A DNA stretch of 33,882 nucleotides from Desulfurivibrionaceae bacterium (GTDB lineage: Bacteria; Desulfobacterota; Desulfobulbia; Desulfobulbales; UBA5123), in NCBI GenBank assembly GCA_030145325.1, contig JAQYVW010000032.1, forward strand, positions 1-33,882, in the 5' to 3' direction. Both the position numbers and the translations under genes were made by a program. Shown piece after piece: positions 1 through 7,978 of the stretch. Numbering within the stretch: position 1 is the first letter of the stretch; each line of letters begins with the position of its first letter. Below the pieces are notes generated by a model. The model saw only the letters and a list, made by a program, of their open reading frames with translations. It made no database searches and had not been told where the DNA came from.

Positions 1-518
1 CAACAACGATAGCACATCAATAAACCTATCAGTCACTTACCATGAAGGCAATGTAAATAATACACCAGCAGCCTGACAGCAATGGTTCGTGTTCGCCTTA
101 AGGGCGGAGGCATTATTTTTCAAGCATCGTAATGGATACTTTTTTAAAAATTTTGCGCCAAATTTTCGTGCCCTAGGCCATTTTCGATCAAGATCCCGTT
201 TTTTCCTTTCCACCTGCCCGCCAGGCGGGTGCCCTGAACATCATGAAGATATCTCCCTGGATGGCACGGGGTTGTTGAGAAAGGTGATGTTGGCTAAATA
301 CAAGTTATGATCCAAAACGGCATCAATGGCTTTGGCAAAGATCTCATTGTGCGGGGCATGATTGCCATCCGCAAATTATGCGAAAAAGGGGGGGGGTGGA
401 ATCAAACCAACCTCAATATTTTCATTTTGGGCTTCAGCGTGTTAGGCTGTACAATATGCTGAAGCCGGAGGTATGCAAGCTCAACCTACTGTTTCCTTGA
501 CTACGAGAAGGGATACTC
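1..518. other. Intergenic or decayed region, no intact gene seen
   Basis: No open frame here has a good ribosome binding site together with recognisable protein features. A compact GC-rich near-palindrome (CCCGCC, one base, GGCGGG) lies at 217-229 inside otherwise AT-rich sequence, and a run of nine G lies near 387-397. A possible decayed minus-strand coding fragment is listed separately at 241-375. The last bases before 519 carry the ribosome binding site of the next gene. Confidence 0.5.
241..375 (-). pseudogene. Possible decayed C-terminal gene fragment
   Basis: Read on the minus strand this is a 44-codon open stretch ending in TGA. Its composition looks protein-like (it contains IFAKAIDAVLDHNLYLANI). 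A TAA codon lies directly upstream, and before that the same frame is open again for about 20 codons across a C9/T5 homopolymer run near 380-397, the kind of tract where frameshifts occur. I do not recognise the parent family. The plus strand is also open here for 51 codons (307-462), so this could be chance. Confidence 0.2.
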
Positions 519-1265
519 ATGAAGCCGAATATTCAAGATGTTCTCGCCTATGAAATCAAAAAAGATATCGCCGACCGTTATTTCGGATTTCGCAAGCTCA
601 TTGAGGAAGACAAGCTGGGGCTCACCGAAAAGATCCGGCAATACTCATTTATCCTTGAGAAACGAATTTCTTTCGATCTTATACGTATCTATATCCTCCT
701 TAAGGACGAAAGGTTAATTCAGTCCTTTCTGGATCTCGCCAATATCGAAGAACGTCTTTTTTACGATACCTTCCTTACCCATTCCCAACATATCCAGGAA
801 CGTGTTTTCGAAGGGGTAAGGATTCGTGGCCTAACTCGCTTCAACTGTTTCCGCAATCTGATGGAAGACTGCTACAAAAGGCTCGTTTTTCACTCCGAAC
901 GTTATCGTGAAAAGTTTAACGAACTCATTGACTATCAGGCAACCATCGACGAAGAAATCAAGATGTTTTACCGCCAAAATGACTTTGGCAGCATCATGGG
1001 TTTTTTACACTCTTTAAATGACGCCGGACAAAGCGGCGGCATGGAGGGCGGCATGGAAGTGGGACTGTTACAAGAACTTGAAAAGAAGATGGACATTGAA
1101 ACCCCGCCACCTATCGAACATTACCTCCCCATCATCCCGCCGCTACCGTCGTATAAGGAAATAAGCAAGGATTTGCAACCAATGCTCAAGGAAGCATATC
1201 CGCTCCATGATGAGATGTTTCTTGATACGGTTATTGCCCGCTCATCATTTCCGCTCTGGCGCTAA
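519..1265 (+). CDS. Hypothetical protein, mostly helical
   Basis: A 248-residue protein that I do not recognise. The start is supported by GAGAAGGGA about six bases upstream of the ATG. The first ~165 residues are rich in charged and hydrophobic residues in a helical pattern. They include many aromatic residues and Arg/Lys (ISFDLIRIYILLKDERL near 50-66), with no signal peptide or membrane segment, so a cytoplasmic all-helical fold is likely. A Gly/Met-rich linker (about 172-182) is followed by a Pro-rich stretch (about 195-212) and a short acidic tail. The stop codon lies at the 5' edge of a dispersed repeat shared with 12136-12300. Codon use resembles the neighbouring genes, so the frame is probably real. 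No function is proposed. Confidence 0.75.
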   Translation: MKPNIQDVLAYEIKKDIADRYFGFRKLIEEDKLGLTEKIRQYSFILEKRISFDLIRIYILLKDERLIQSFLDLANIEERLFYDTFLTHSQHIQERVFEGVRIRGLTRFNCFRNLMEDCYKRLVFHSERYREKFNELIDYQATIDEEIKMFYRQNDFGSIMGFLHSLNDAGQSGGMEGGMEVGLLQELEKKMDIETPPPIEHYLPIIPPLPSYKEISKDLQPMLKEAYPLHDEMFLDTVIARSSFPLWR

Positions 1266-1430
1266 TGTTGCGTCTAAGGATGAAATGCTGTGAAATTGTG
1301 CAGCAAATTTTTTTTGCCTGCAAGGCACGACTTGGAGCGCATAGTTGTGCCTTGTGATTGAAGTCGTAACGCCGCAGGCGTAAAAACAAAGCCATCACGA
1401 TGCGGCGTTTCAGGGTTGACGTGACACAAG
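1263..1430 (+). repeat. Dispersed intergenic repeat, copy A
   Basis: This stretch aligns by eye with 12136-12300 over its whole length, with roughly three quarters of bases matching and only a few 1-3 base gaps. Shared blocks include ATGAAATGC, TAGTTGTGC, GTAACGC, CAGGCGTA and GTGACAC. Similarity starts at the TAATG that contains the stop codon of the 519-1265 gene. Internally it can fold: GGCACGACT pairs with AGTTGTGCC (1324-1351, one G-U pair) and ACGCC with GGCGT just downstream. No convincing reading frame runs through it. Copy B has the same orientation relative to its upstream gene. Confidence 0.8.
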
Positions 1431-1514
1431 GGCGACTGAGATCACTACCATCCTAAATGGAATTTATTCCCTGAGAAACACCATCGAAAAAAAAACCTCT
1501 ACAAAAAGATACTT

Positions 1515-1545
1515 TTGACTTTCAAATGCGAAAATTCTGTGTAAT
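1515..1545 (+). promoter_or_regulatory. Possible sigma70-type promoter for the GGDEF gene
   Basis: TTGACT (1515-1520) and TGTAAT (1540-1545) are separated by 19 bases, slightly longer than ideal. They lie in an AT-rich stretch about 65 bases before the ATG at 1610. It is the best promoter-like pair in the gap between repeat copy A and the GGDEF gene. It rests on motif resemblance only. Confidence 0.3.
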
Positions 1546-1609
1546 ACCTTAAAGGACTTGTTGTAAAATCCCCATCTTCCGAACATTAATTAACATATGG
1601 GTTTTCAGT

Positions 1610-3544
1610 ATGTCCGACGCCAACAGTTCCGAGAAAACATTAACCAAGAAATTTTTCGGCCTAAAAGATTGCCCTTTATTTGGTTTTTGCTTCAGAACCA
1701 GTATCACCGGCAAACTAATCGGAATGCTGGTTATCTCCCTTTTCGGCTTCAGCCTCATTTCCATCCAGCACACCTTCGCCCTGAGCAAAATTGACCATCG
1801 CCTCCATGAACTGCAGGCGGTGAGCATGCCGCAATACAAGGTGAGCCAATATATCTTGCGGCAACTGAACGGTTTCAAAATTTCCCTGATGCATATCTTG
1901 GCCCAGGAGGATTCAAAAAGTGCCGAAGTGAATCACGACATCCTCCTAAACCGACAACGGCTGGGTGATTTCAAACGGATGATTGCCGCTCTCCGCACTG
2001 GCGGTAAGGTGGAAGATGTAGCGAGAATATCCCAAGAAACACTGGACATTTTCACCGTAGAACCTGAGCCGCCGAACACGGAAATCCACGACTCTCTGGA
2101 AGAGATCAACCAAGAGCTTAACAACCTCGACGACGTCTTTACCCGCTTCGCCGACAATCTTTCTCACCAGGACAACAAGGAAAATAAATCGCAACAGCTG
2201 GGAGATCTTCTCGACAGCCTGGATGAAATATATGAACTGGTGACCAATTTCACTGTCCAGGTCAACGCTGAACACAACACCATGGTTAAAGATTCCGTCA
2301 GCATCATCCACGATTCCCGACGGAACTCCATCATCATCAGTCTGGTTGCCGCCCTTATTTTATGTATAGGTACCATGCTCTATATTATGATGATTGTCCG
2401 GCCCCTGAAAGATATCCTGGAGAACATCAAGGGCATCGCCAAGGGCAAGGGACGCTTGACCCACCAGATCGACGTCAAGACCCATGATGAGGTTGGGCAA
2501 CTTGCCATTCAACTCAACAAGCTGGTGGACAACCTCTTCAGCCTCAATAGCTTCAAGACCATCATCGAAGAAGAGGAAACCACTGGTGATGTACACAATC
2601 GGCTGGCGAAACTGCTCCACGAACGGTACCACTTTGACAAGCTGATCATATACGAGCTGCTGGGCAACAACAATAAAATGTCTGTGGCCTATGCTTCTGA
2701 TCACGAAATGCTCTGTGCCGACGAGGTTGTCGCCGATGGCAACCTGTGCCGGGCCAAACGAACCGGACATCCTATTTCCTTTAGCCAACATCCTGAAATT
2801 TGCAAACATTTCCCCTTCAACGGCAAATACGTACATCATTGCGTGCCAATGATCGCTGGTGGCCGGGTGATTGCCATTGTTCAGTTTCTGCATAAAATTG
2901 GTTGTCCACCCGAGGAGCTGAAAAGGTTTGAAGAGTCGGTAAAATGGGCCATGCGCTATATCAAAGAGGCGACGCCGGTGGTGGAGGCCAAACGGTTTGC
3001 CATGGTTCTCAAAGAGACCGCCCTTAAAGATCCCATGACCGACTTATACAACCGCCGCTTTCTTGAAACCTATGTGGATACCATTATCGCCAACTGCAAA
3101 CGCCGCAAGAGCAAGGTCGGAGTGATGATGTGCGACTTGGACTTCTTCAAGGAGGTCAACGACACCCACGGCCATGAAGCCGGTGACGCCGTGATCATTA
3201 AAATTTCCGAAATCCTCAAGAGTTGCGTCCGAGCCTCAGACATGGTGATCCGTTTCGGTGGCGAGGAATTCCTGGTTCTGCTCATCGACATTCAAGGCCG
3301 CGACGAGGTATGTGAACTGGCAGAACGGGTCAGGCAAACAATGGAGAGTACCTCCATCAAGCTTCCTGACGGCGGCACCCTGAAAAAAACCATCAGTATT
3401 GGTTACTGCGAGTACCCCACCGACACTGATGGATTCTGGGAATCAATCAAATTCGCTGATGTTGCCTTATACAAGGCCAAAGATGAGGGACGCAACCGCG
3501 CCCGCTGCTTCAGCCCGGATATGTGGACCCAAGAAACCTATTAG
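1610..3544 (+). CDS. Membrane diguanylate cyclase (HAMP, GAF-like, GGDEF)
   Basis: This predicted enzyme condenses two GTP into cyclic di-GMP in response to a signal sensed in the periplasm or cytoplasm. In order it has a first membrane segment (about 34-55) and a helical periplasmic region of about 180 residues resembling chemoreceptor sensor bundles. A second membrane segment (about 239-260), a HAMP linker (about 260-312), a GAF-like domain (about 325-450) and a GGDEF domain (about 468-640) follow. The active-site loop is intact as GGEEF (550-554). The product-inhibition I-site RxxD is present at R541-D544, five residues before it, so the enzyme should be active and feedback-inhibited. The GAF-like part contains unusually many Cys and His residues (about 360-412), which suggests a metal or redox input. 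The ribosome binding site is weak. The next gene, in the same direction, is a histidine kinase. Confidence 0.92.
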   Translation: MSDANSSEKTLTKKFFGLKDCPLFGFCFRTSITGKLIGMLVISLFGFSLISIQHTFALSKIDHRLHELQAVSMPQYKVSQYILRQLNGFKISLMHILAQEDSKSAEVNHDILLNRQRLGDFKRMIAALRTGGKVEDVARISQETLDIFTVEPEPPNTEIHDSLEEINQELNNLDDVFTRFADNLSHQDNKENKSQQLGDLLDSLDEIYELVTNFTVQVNAEHNTMVKDSVSIIHDSRRNSIIISLVAALILCIGTMLYIMMIVRPLKDILENIKGIAKGKGRLTHQIDVKTHDEVGQLAIQLNKLVDNLFSLNSFKTIIEEEETTGDVHNRLAKLLHERYHFDKLIIYELLGNNNKMSVAYASDHEMLCADEVVADGNLCRAKRTGHPISFSQHPEICKHFPFNGKYVHHCVPMIAGGRVIAIVQFLHKIGCPPEELKRFEESVKWAMRYIKEATPVVEAKRFAMVLKETALKDPMTDLYNRRFLETYVDTIIANCKRRKSKVGVMMCDLDFFKEVNDTHGHEAGDAVIIKISEILKSCVRASDMVIRFGGEEFLVLLIDIQGRDEVCELAERVRQTMESTSIKLPDGGTLKKTISIGYCEYPTDTDGFWESIKFADVALYKAKDEGRNRARCFSPDMWTQETY

Positions 3545-3683
3545 TACCTGATTCCAGACGGATAGGGATTCTCCGGCAGGACATTTAAGAACAAACAGAA
3601 CGCCTATCACCCTTTTGCATCACGCCGTCAAGAGGAATATTAATCCCAACAGTATTCTCTTATCCCCGCAGCGAGCCGTCGCC

Positions 3684-5522
3684 ATGCCAGCAAACAAAGC
3701 AGAGCAAAAAAAATCACCCACATTGCAAAAGGCGGCATTGACTGTCGCATTAATATGGACGCTGCTGGTTTCCACATCCCTGCTGGGAAATTTCTATCAG
3801 CATCATCTGATAACTGAGGCAATCGTCCTCAATGTAGCCCGCACCCATCTGGAAAAGGATATTCTTTTCCGTAAATGGATTGTTCGCCATGGCGGAGTTT
3901 ATGTCCCCGTGACTAAGGAAAGCCAGCCAAACCCGTACTTGAAGCCTGAATTTTTCCCGGAACGAGACATTACCACCCCATCCGGACGCCCTCTAACCCT
4001 GATCAACCCAGCCTACATGATCAGGCAATTATATAAATCCCAACCCAATCAGGATCCTTTCTATCCCCATGCCAAGATTTCCAGTTTGAACCCGGTTCGC
4101 CCTGGCAACATCGCCGATCCATGGGAAAGAGAAGCCCTGCGCGAATTTAGCAAGGGTGCCAAAGTAAAAAGTGAACTTGTGGAAGAGAACGGCAAGGAAC
4201 TCATCCGACTAATGCGACCCCTTATTGCCGCCCCCGGTTGTCTTGCCAAGTGCCACACCGTTACCGGCTACAAGAAAGGAGATGTCATGGGTGGGGTCAG
4301 CGTCACGGTACCCATGGCACCATTTAATGCCACAGCCAGAAATCACACCATCACCATCTTGATTGCCCACCTTACCCTCTGGCTTCTTGTCCTGGGAGGG
4401 ATTGCCCTCGCCTTTGCCGGGATGCATAAACGCAATCTTGCCCGCCAACGGAGCGAAGAGGCCCTGCGCGACAACGAGGAACACTTCCGTTCCCTGATTG
4501 AGAATGCCCTTGATATTATCACTGTTCTCGACCTTGAGGGGAGAACGATTTTTTCAAGTCCATCCATACAGCGAATCCTCGGCCATAAACCATCAAAGAT
4601 GCTCAAGCAGCCGCTGGCTGAGATCCTGCATCCCGAGGATCAAGACCGAGTCAGTAAGGTACTTGCTCACCTGGCCAACCAGCCTGGCAGCACTGAAACC
4701 TTTGAGATGCGCTGTCGACATAATGACGGTTCCTGGCGAACTCTGGAAGCTGTGGGGCAACTTATGCCGGCAAATTTGTCACCAGCTACTTACGTTATCA
4801 ACAGCCGGGACATCTCCAACCGCAAACACGCCGAAGAGAAACTCTTTTCCTACCAGGGGCAATTGCGCTCTCTGGCCTCACGCTTATCCCAAGCCGAAGA
4901 GGAAACACGACACGCCATCGCCACCGGCCTGCATGAACAAATCGGCCAGAACCTGTCAGTGCTCAAATTGAAGCTCGAAAAATTAATCACCACCCCCTCT
5001 CCCGAAGCCATGGCCCAGCTCCACTCTTTCAGTGCCTTGCTGGATACCACCATCAAGGAGACCAGAACACTCACCTTTGAGTTAAGCCCGCCCATTCTCT
5101 ATGATCTCGGCCTTGAAGCTGCGATCACCTGGGGCGCTGAACAATTTCAGACCCGCCACAACATCGCCTGCCAGGTAACCGATGATGGCCGGGATAAACC
5201 AATTGATGATGACTTGCGCGGGGTGCTGTTTCGATCCGTCCAAGAAGCCTTGCTAAACATCAGCAAATATGCAGAGGCCAGGCAGGTGACGATTGCCATC
5301 CAGCGTGAAGATAAATATATCAGGGTTGACATAACTGACGACGGCAAAGGGTTTAATCAAAGCAAACAGGAAAGTCTCGGTGGGCAATCTTCAGGTTTCG
5401 GACTTTTCAGTATCCAGGAAAGGCTAGATCTTCTTGGCGGCCACCTGAAGATAATTTCTGATCCAGGCCAGGGCACCAAGCTGGCAATAACAGCGCCACT
5501 CAAACTTGACGATAGCGGATAA
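3684..5522 (+). CDS. Sensor histidine kinase, Tll0287-like/PAS/HisKA_3
   Basis: A predicted NarL-family sensor kinase that autophosphorylates on His and would pass phosphate to an unlinked response regulator. Numbered from the ATG at 3684 it has 612 residues. A membrane segment (about 17-38) leads into a periplasmic domain resembling the Tll0287-like (DUF3365) heme/redox sensor family, followed by a second membrane segment (about 221-246). A PAS domain (about 266-383), a HisKA_3 dimerisation helix with phospho-acceptor H417 in LHEQIGQ, and a HATPase domain (about 513-610; DDGKGF, GFGLFSIQER) complete it. The periplasmic domain has C186-x3-C190-H191, a spaced variant of the CXXCH heme c motif. 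An upstream in-frame TTG at 3615 would add 23 residues but lacks a binding site and delays the first membrane segment, so I prefer the ATG. No response regulator gene lies nearby. Confidence 0.88.
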   Translation: MPANKAEQKKSPTLQKAALTVALIWTLLVSTSLLGNFYQHHLITEAIVLNVARTHLEKDILFRKWIVRHGGVYVPVTKESQPNPYLKPEFFPERDITTPSGRPLTLINPAYMIRQLYKSQPNQDPFYPHAKISSLNPVRPGNIADPWEREALREFSKGAKVKSELVEENGKELIRLMRPLIAAPGCLAKCHTVTGYKKGDVMGGVSVTVPMAPFNATARNHTITILIAHLTLWLLVLGGIALAFAGMHKRNLARQRSEEALRDNEEHFRSLIENALDIITVLDLEGRTIFSSPSIQRILGHKPSKMLKQPLAEILHPEDQDRVSKVLAHLANQPGSTETFEMRCRHNDGSWRTLEAVGQLMPANLSPATYVINSRDISNRKHAEEKLFSYQGQLRSLASRLSQAEEETRHAIATGLHEQIGQNLSVLKLKLEKLITTPSPEAMAQLHSFSALLDTTIKETRTLTFELSPPILYDLGLEAAITWGAEQFQTRHNIACQVTDDGRDKPIDDDLRGVLFRSVQEALLNISKYAEARQVTIAIQREDKYIRVDITDDGKGFNQSKQESLGGQSSGFGLFSIQERLDLLGGHLKIISDPGQGTKLAITAPLKLDDSG

Positions 5523-5541
5523 CCAAGGAGAGGTGGCAACT

Positions 5542-6138
5542 TCAGGGGAGATAAACAATAACCGCCCCGCTTTTCTGTTTTTCCTTCTTTTCCCATCTAA
5601 AAGTAAAAACTTCGCCCTCTTCTTTCAACTCCCTGAGTAGCTGTTCCACCACGTCTGGCAATACCGCCGGGCCTTGAGAGTGCAGGCCTTTGCCGGTTAT
5701 GACTCGGAGAGTCAGCAACCCACGGTGGCGGGCGGCGCCAATGAAATTTCTCGTTGCTTTTTCCGCTTCAGGGCCAGTGCAACCGTGCAGATCAAGTTCC
5801 GTCTCCGGGGAAGGATAATGTCCCACGGAGAGACGTTTGCTATCGGTTTCGTCACGTTGCAAATTATCCACGCGCTCTTGCAGGGCACGCTGCCCAGCCG
5901 GCTGGACCAACGTCTGGTCTATGGTGGCGGCAAAAGAAGGGATCTCATCAACAACCCCAAAGGCTGCTGGTAAATCCTCTTTTGCTGAGAGTACGGGGAT
6001 TTCTTTTTTGCTTCGTAAACGGCTTGATGGCAAGGAGGCATCCGCCAACGGATGCTTAAGATGCGGTTGCACATCCTTAGCCTGACGATAATCAGGACTT
6101 TTCCGGCGTTGTTTGCGGCTTTGCTGTCGTCGGCTCAT
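5542..6138 (-). CDS. Smr-domain protein
   Basis: A 198-residue protein with a C-terminal Smr domain (about 112-198), related to the C-terminal domain of MutS2 and to YdaL/SmrA-type proteins, several of which nick DNA or cleave RNA. The two family motifs are present: LDLHG (115-119) and TGKGLHSQG (148-156). The first ~110 residues are basic and then low in predicted structure, typical of the linker in stand-alone Smr proteins. The gene converges on the histidine kinase with only 19 bases between stop codons, and is divergent from the kinase-like gene at 6342. The ATG has no clear Shine-Dalgarno sequence. The nuclease activity and substrate are not determined by the sequence. Confidence 0.88.
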   Translation of the reverse strand: MSRRQQSRKQRRKSPDYRQAKDVQPHLKHPLADASLPSSRLRSKKEIPVLSAKEDLPAAFGVVDEIPSFAATIDQTLVQPAGQRALQERVDNLQRDETDSKRLSVGHYPSPETELDLHGCTGPEAEKATRNFIGAARHRGLLTLRVITGKGLHSQGPAVLPDVVEQLLRELKEEGEVFTFRWEKKEKQKSGAVIVYLP

Positions 6139-6341
6139 GGCAATTTCGGCAACATGGTGATTTGTTGGGGATGATGAATTTCGCTTGCGAACTCTAAGCC
6201 ATCCTACCTCGCCGCCTCGTGCCTTTCAAGAGAAGCTGCCATTGGCTGACGATTTGTTCTTTTCCGGTGCGTTTTTAAGGAAAGTTCTTACAATTGGCAG
6301 CAAACTCAAACGCAGTCCCGGCCAACAAGAGAGGAAAAGCC

Positions 6342-7415
6342 ATGCAAGCATCTGCGGCGGCAGAACAGTTTCAAACCGAGAAAAGTCTCGCCCAAGTGCA
6401 TCCATACGGCAACGGCAACATCAACGATACCTTTCTGGTTTCCATCCAAAAAAAACCAGCAAAGTATATTTTGCAACGACTCAACCCAGCGGTATTCTCT
6501 GCGCCACAAATGGTGATGAGCAACTTGCGCCTGGTCTCGGATCATATGCGGAAGCAATTGCAGCAGGAGACTACCCCTGGCAACTGGCAGGTGGGCGAAG
6601 TGATTGCCTGCCGCAGCGGTGAAAACTTTTTTATCGATGGCGATGGATATTGTTGGCGTATGGTGCGTTTCATCCCCCGCACCCAGGTTTGCGAAACCAT
6701 TACCAACAATGAACAGGCGCGACAGATCGGCAAGGGATTGGGCCATTTCCATGGTCTCTTGGCCAATCTTGATGTCACTTCCCTCCATGACACCCTGCCA
6801 GGCTTTCATATCACCCCAAACTATCTCGCCGAATACGATTCCTTAGGCGACCACCACCCTCTGGCGGATCAATCCTGCCGAGAGGTTATCGAATCCCACC
6901 GCGCCGCCGCCACGGTCCTGGAAGATGCCAAGACGCAGGGTCTATTGCCCATACGAGTAATCCACGGCGACCCCAAGGCCAATAACTTTCTTTTTGATGA
7001 GATCTCCGACCAGGTGGTGAGCTTGATTGACCTGGACACCGTTAAGCCCGGCCTGATCCAGTATGACCTTGGCGATTGCCTCCGCTCCTGCTGCAACTTG
7101 GCTGGCGAAGAACCAACACACCTGGCAGCAGTTGATTTCGACCTCCACCGCTGCCAGGCAATCATTAACGGCTATCTTGCCGAAAGCGCCTCTTTTCTCA
7201 CCGACAATGATTTTATTTTCATGTATGATGCCGTGCGGCTCATCACCTTTGAGCTGGGATTACGGTTTTATAGCGATTATTTGGCCGGCAATATCTATTT
7301 CAAGGCGCGCGATGAGGAGCATAACCTCCGCCGAGCTTTGACCCAGTTTCGATTGCTGGCAAGCATCGAGGCGCAGGAAGAAGAGATTCGCACCATTGTC
7401 GGAGGATCGCCATGA
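6342..7415 (+). CDS. Phosphotransferase, N-acetylhexosamine kinase-like (APH fold)
   Basis: A 357-residue member of the aminoglycoside-phosphotransferase/choline-kinase fold. The N-terminal lobe resembles the N-acetylhexosamine 1-kinase (NahK) group: YGNGNINDTF is a nucleotide-binding loop, and YILQRLNPAVF lies beside the expected ATP-binding Lys. The catalytic motif is HGDPKANN with D210 as the likely base, and the metal-binding motif is IDLDT (D230/D232). I start at 6342 because GAGAGGAAA sits seven bases upstream. A longer TTG frame from 6294 has no such site. The stop overlaps the next start (ATGA at 7412-7415), so the DOMON-like gene is translationally coupled. The true substrate, a sugar, amino sugar or other small alcohol, is unknown. 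Confidence 0.8.
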   Translation: MQASAAAEQFQTEKSLAQVHPYGNGNINDTFLVSIQKKPAKYILQRLNPAVFSAPQMVMSNLRLVSDHMRKQLQQETTPGNWQVGEVIACRSGENFFIDGDGYCWRMVRFIPRTQVCETITNNEQARQIGKGLGHFHGLLANLDVTSLHDTLPGFHITPNYLAEYDSLGDHHPLADQSCREVIESHRAAATVLEDAKTQGLLPIRVIHGDPKANNFLFDEISDQVVSLIDLDTVKPGLIQYDLGDCLRSCCNLAGEEPTHLAAVDFDLHRCQAIINGYLAESASFLTDNDFIFMYDAVRLITFELGLRFYSDYLAGNIYFKARDEEHNLRRALTQFRLLASIEAQEEEIRTIVGGSP

Positions 7416-7939
7416 ACGCACTGCATGAATTGCATCCTTTTAGCAAACCGCCAGCTGTAGAGGTACGTGGCGGCGTGGACAGACGAGGGGACGGACTTTA
7501 CCTGCAATATCTTCTTGGTGGCGAGCTATCGACCTTGACAATGCCAACGGCTGGGGACGCCCCGTCGCGACGGGATCGATTATGGGAAACCACTTGCCTT
7601 GAATGTTTTTTCGGCAGACGAGACCACCCCGGCTACTGGGAGGTCAACCTTTCCCCCCATGGGGAATGGAATGTCTACGCCTTCAGCGCTTACCGGCATG
7701 GGATGATTGAAGAAACCACCATTGAGAACTTGGCCGTGACCGTGACCGTTACCAGCAACGCCCTCGCTCTTTCCGTTCTGGTGCCGACCAGCGCAATGTT
7801 TAATCATCAGGATGCTCTCCAAGTCGGGCTTTGCGCCGTGCTGCAAGAACAATCTGGAGTGCAAAGCTTCTGGGCTCTGGCCCATCCGGGCAAACAACCG
7901 GATTTCCATGATCGTCGCGGTTTTATGTTGGATTTATAA
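7412..7939 (+). CDS. DOMON-like domain protein
   Basis: A 175-residue soluble protein resembling the DOMON-like families found in many proteobacteria, a beta-sandwich related to heme- and sugar-binding domains. Supporting features are alternating beta-type hydrophobic strands, the WETTCLECFF region (about 63-72), YWEVNLSP (about 79-86) and WNVYAFSAYR (about 90-99). There is no signal peptide, so it is probably cytoplasmic. The gene overlaps the kinase-like gene by four bases and is followed 39 bases later by a DMT exporter, which suggests a three-gene unit. Ligand and function are unknown. The pairing with a small-molecule kinase makes a carbohydrate ligand plausible, but this is inference. 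Confidence 0.72.
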   Translation: MNALHELHPFSKPPAVEVRGGVDRRGDGLYLQYLLGGELSTLTMPTAGDAPSRRDRLWETTCLECFFGRRDHPGYWEVNLSPHGEWNVYAFSAYRHGMIEETTIENLAVTVTVTSNALALSVLVPTSAMFNHQDALQVGLCAVLQEQSGVQSFWALAHPGKQPDFHDRRGFMLDL

Positions 7940-7978
7940 ACCATTACCGGCCTAATGATGGGCCGCTGAGGATAGTAA

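Noticed and set aside
89-310. 73-codon plus-strand open frame
   Set aside because: No ribosome binding site, odd composition (many Phe/Arg) and it crosses the GC-rich palindrome; no recognisable domain.
307-462. 51-codon plus-strand frame containing INGFGK, reminiscent of the GAPDH N-terminus
   Set aside because: The similarity is limited to a few residues and does not continue as GAPDH; no ribosome binding site.
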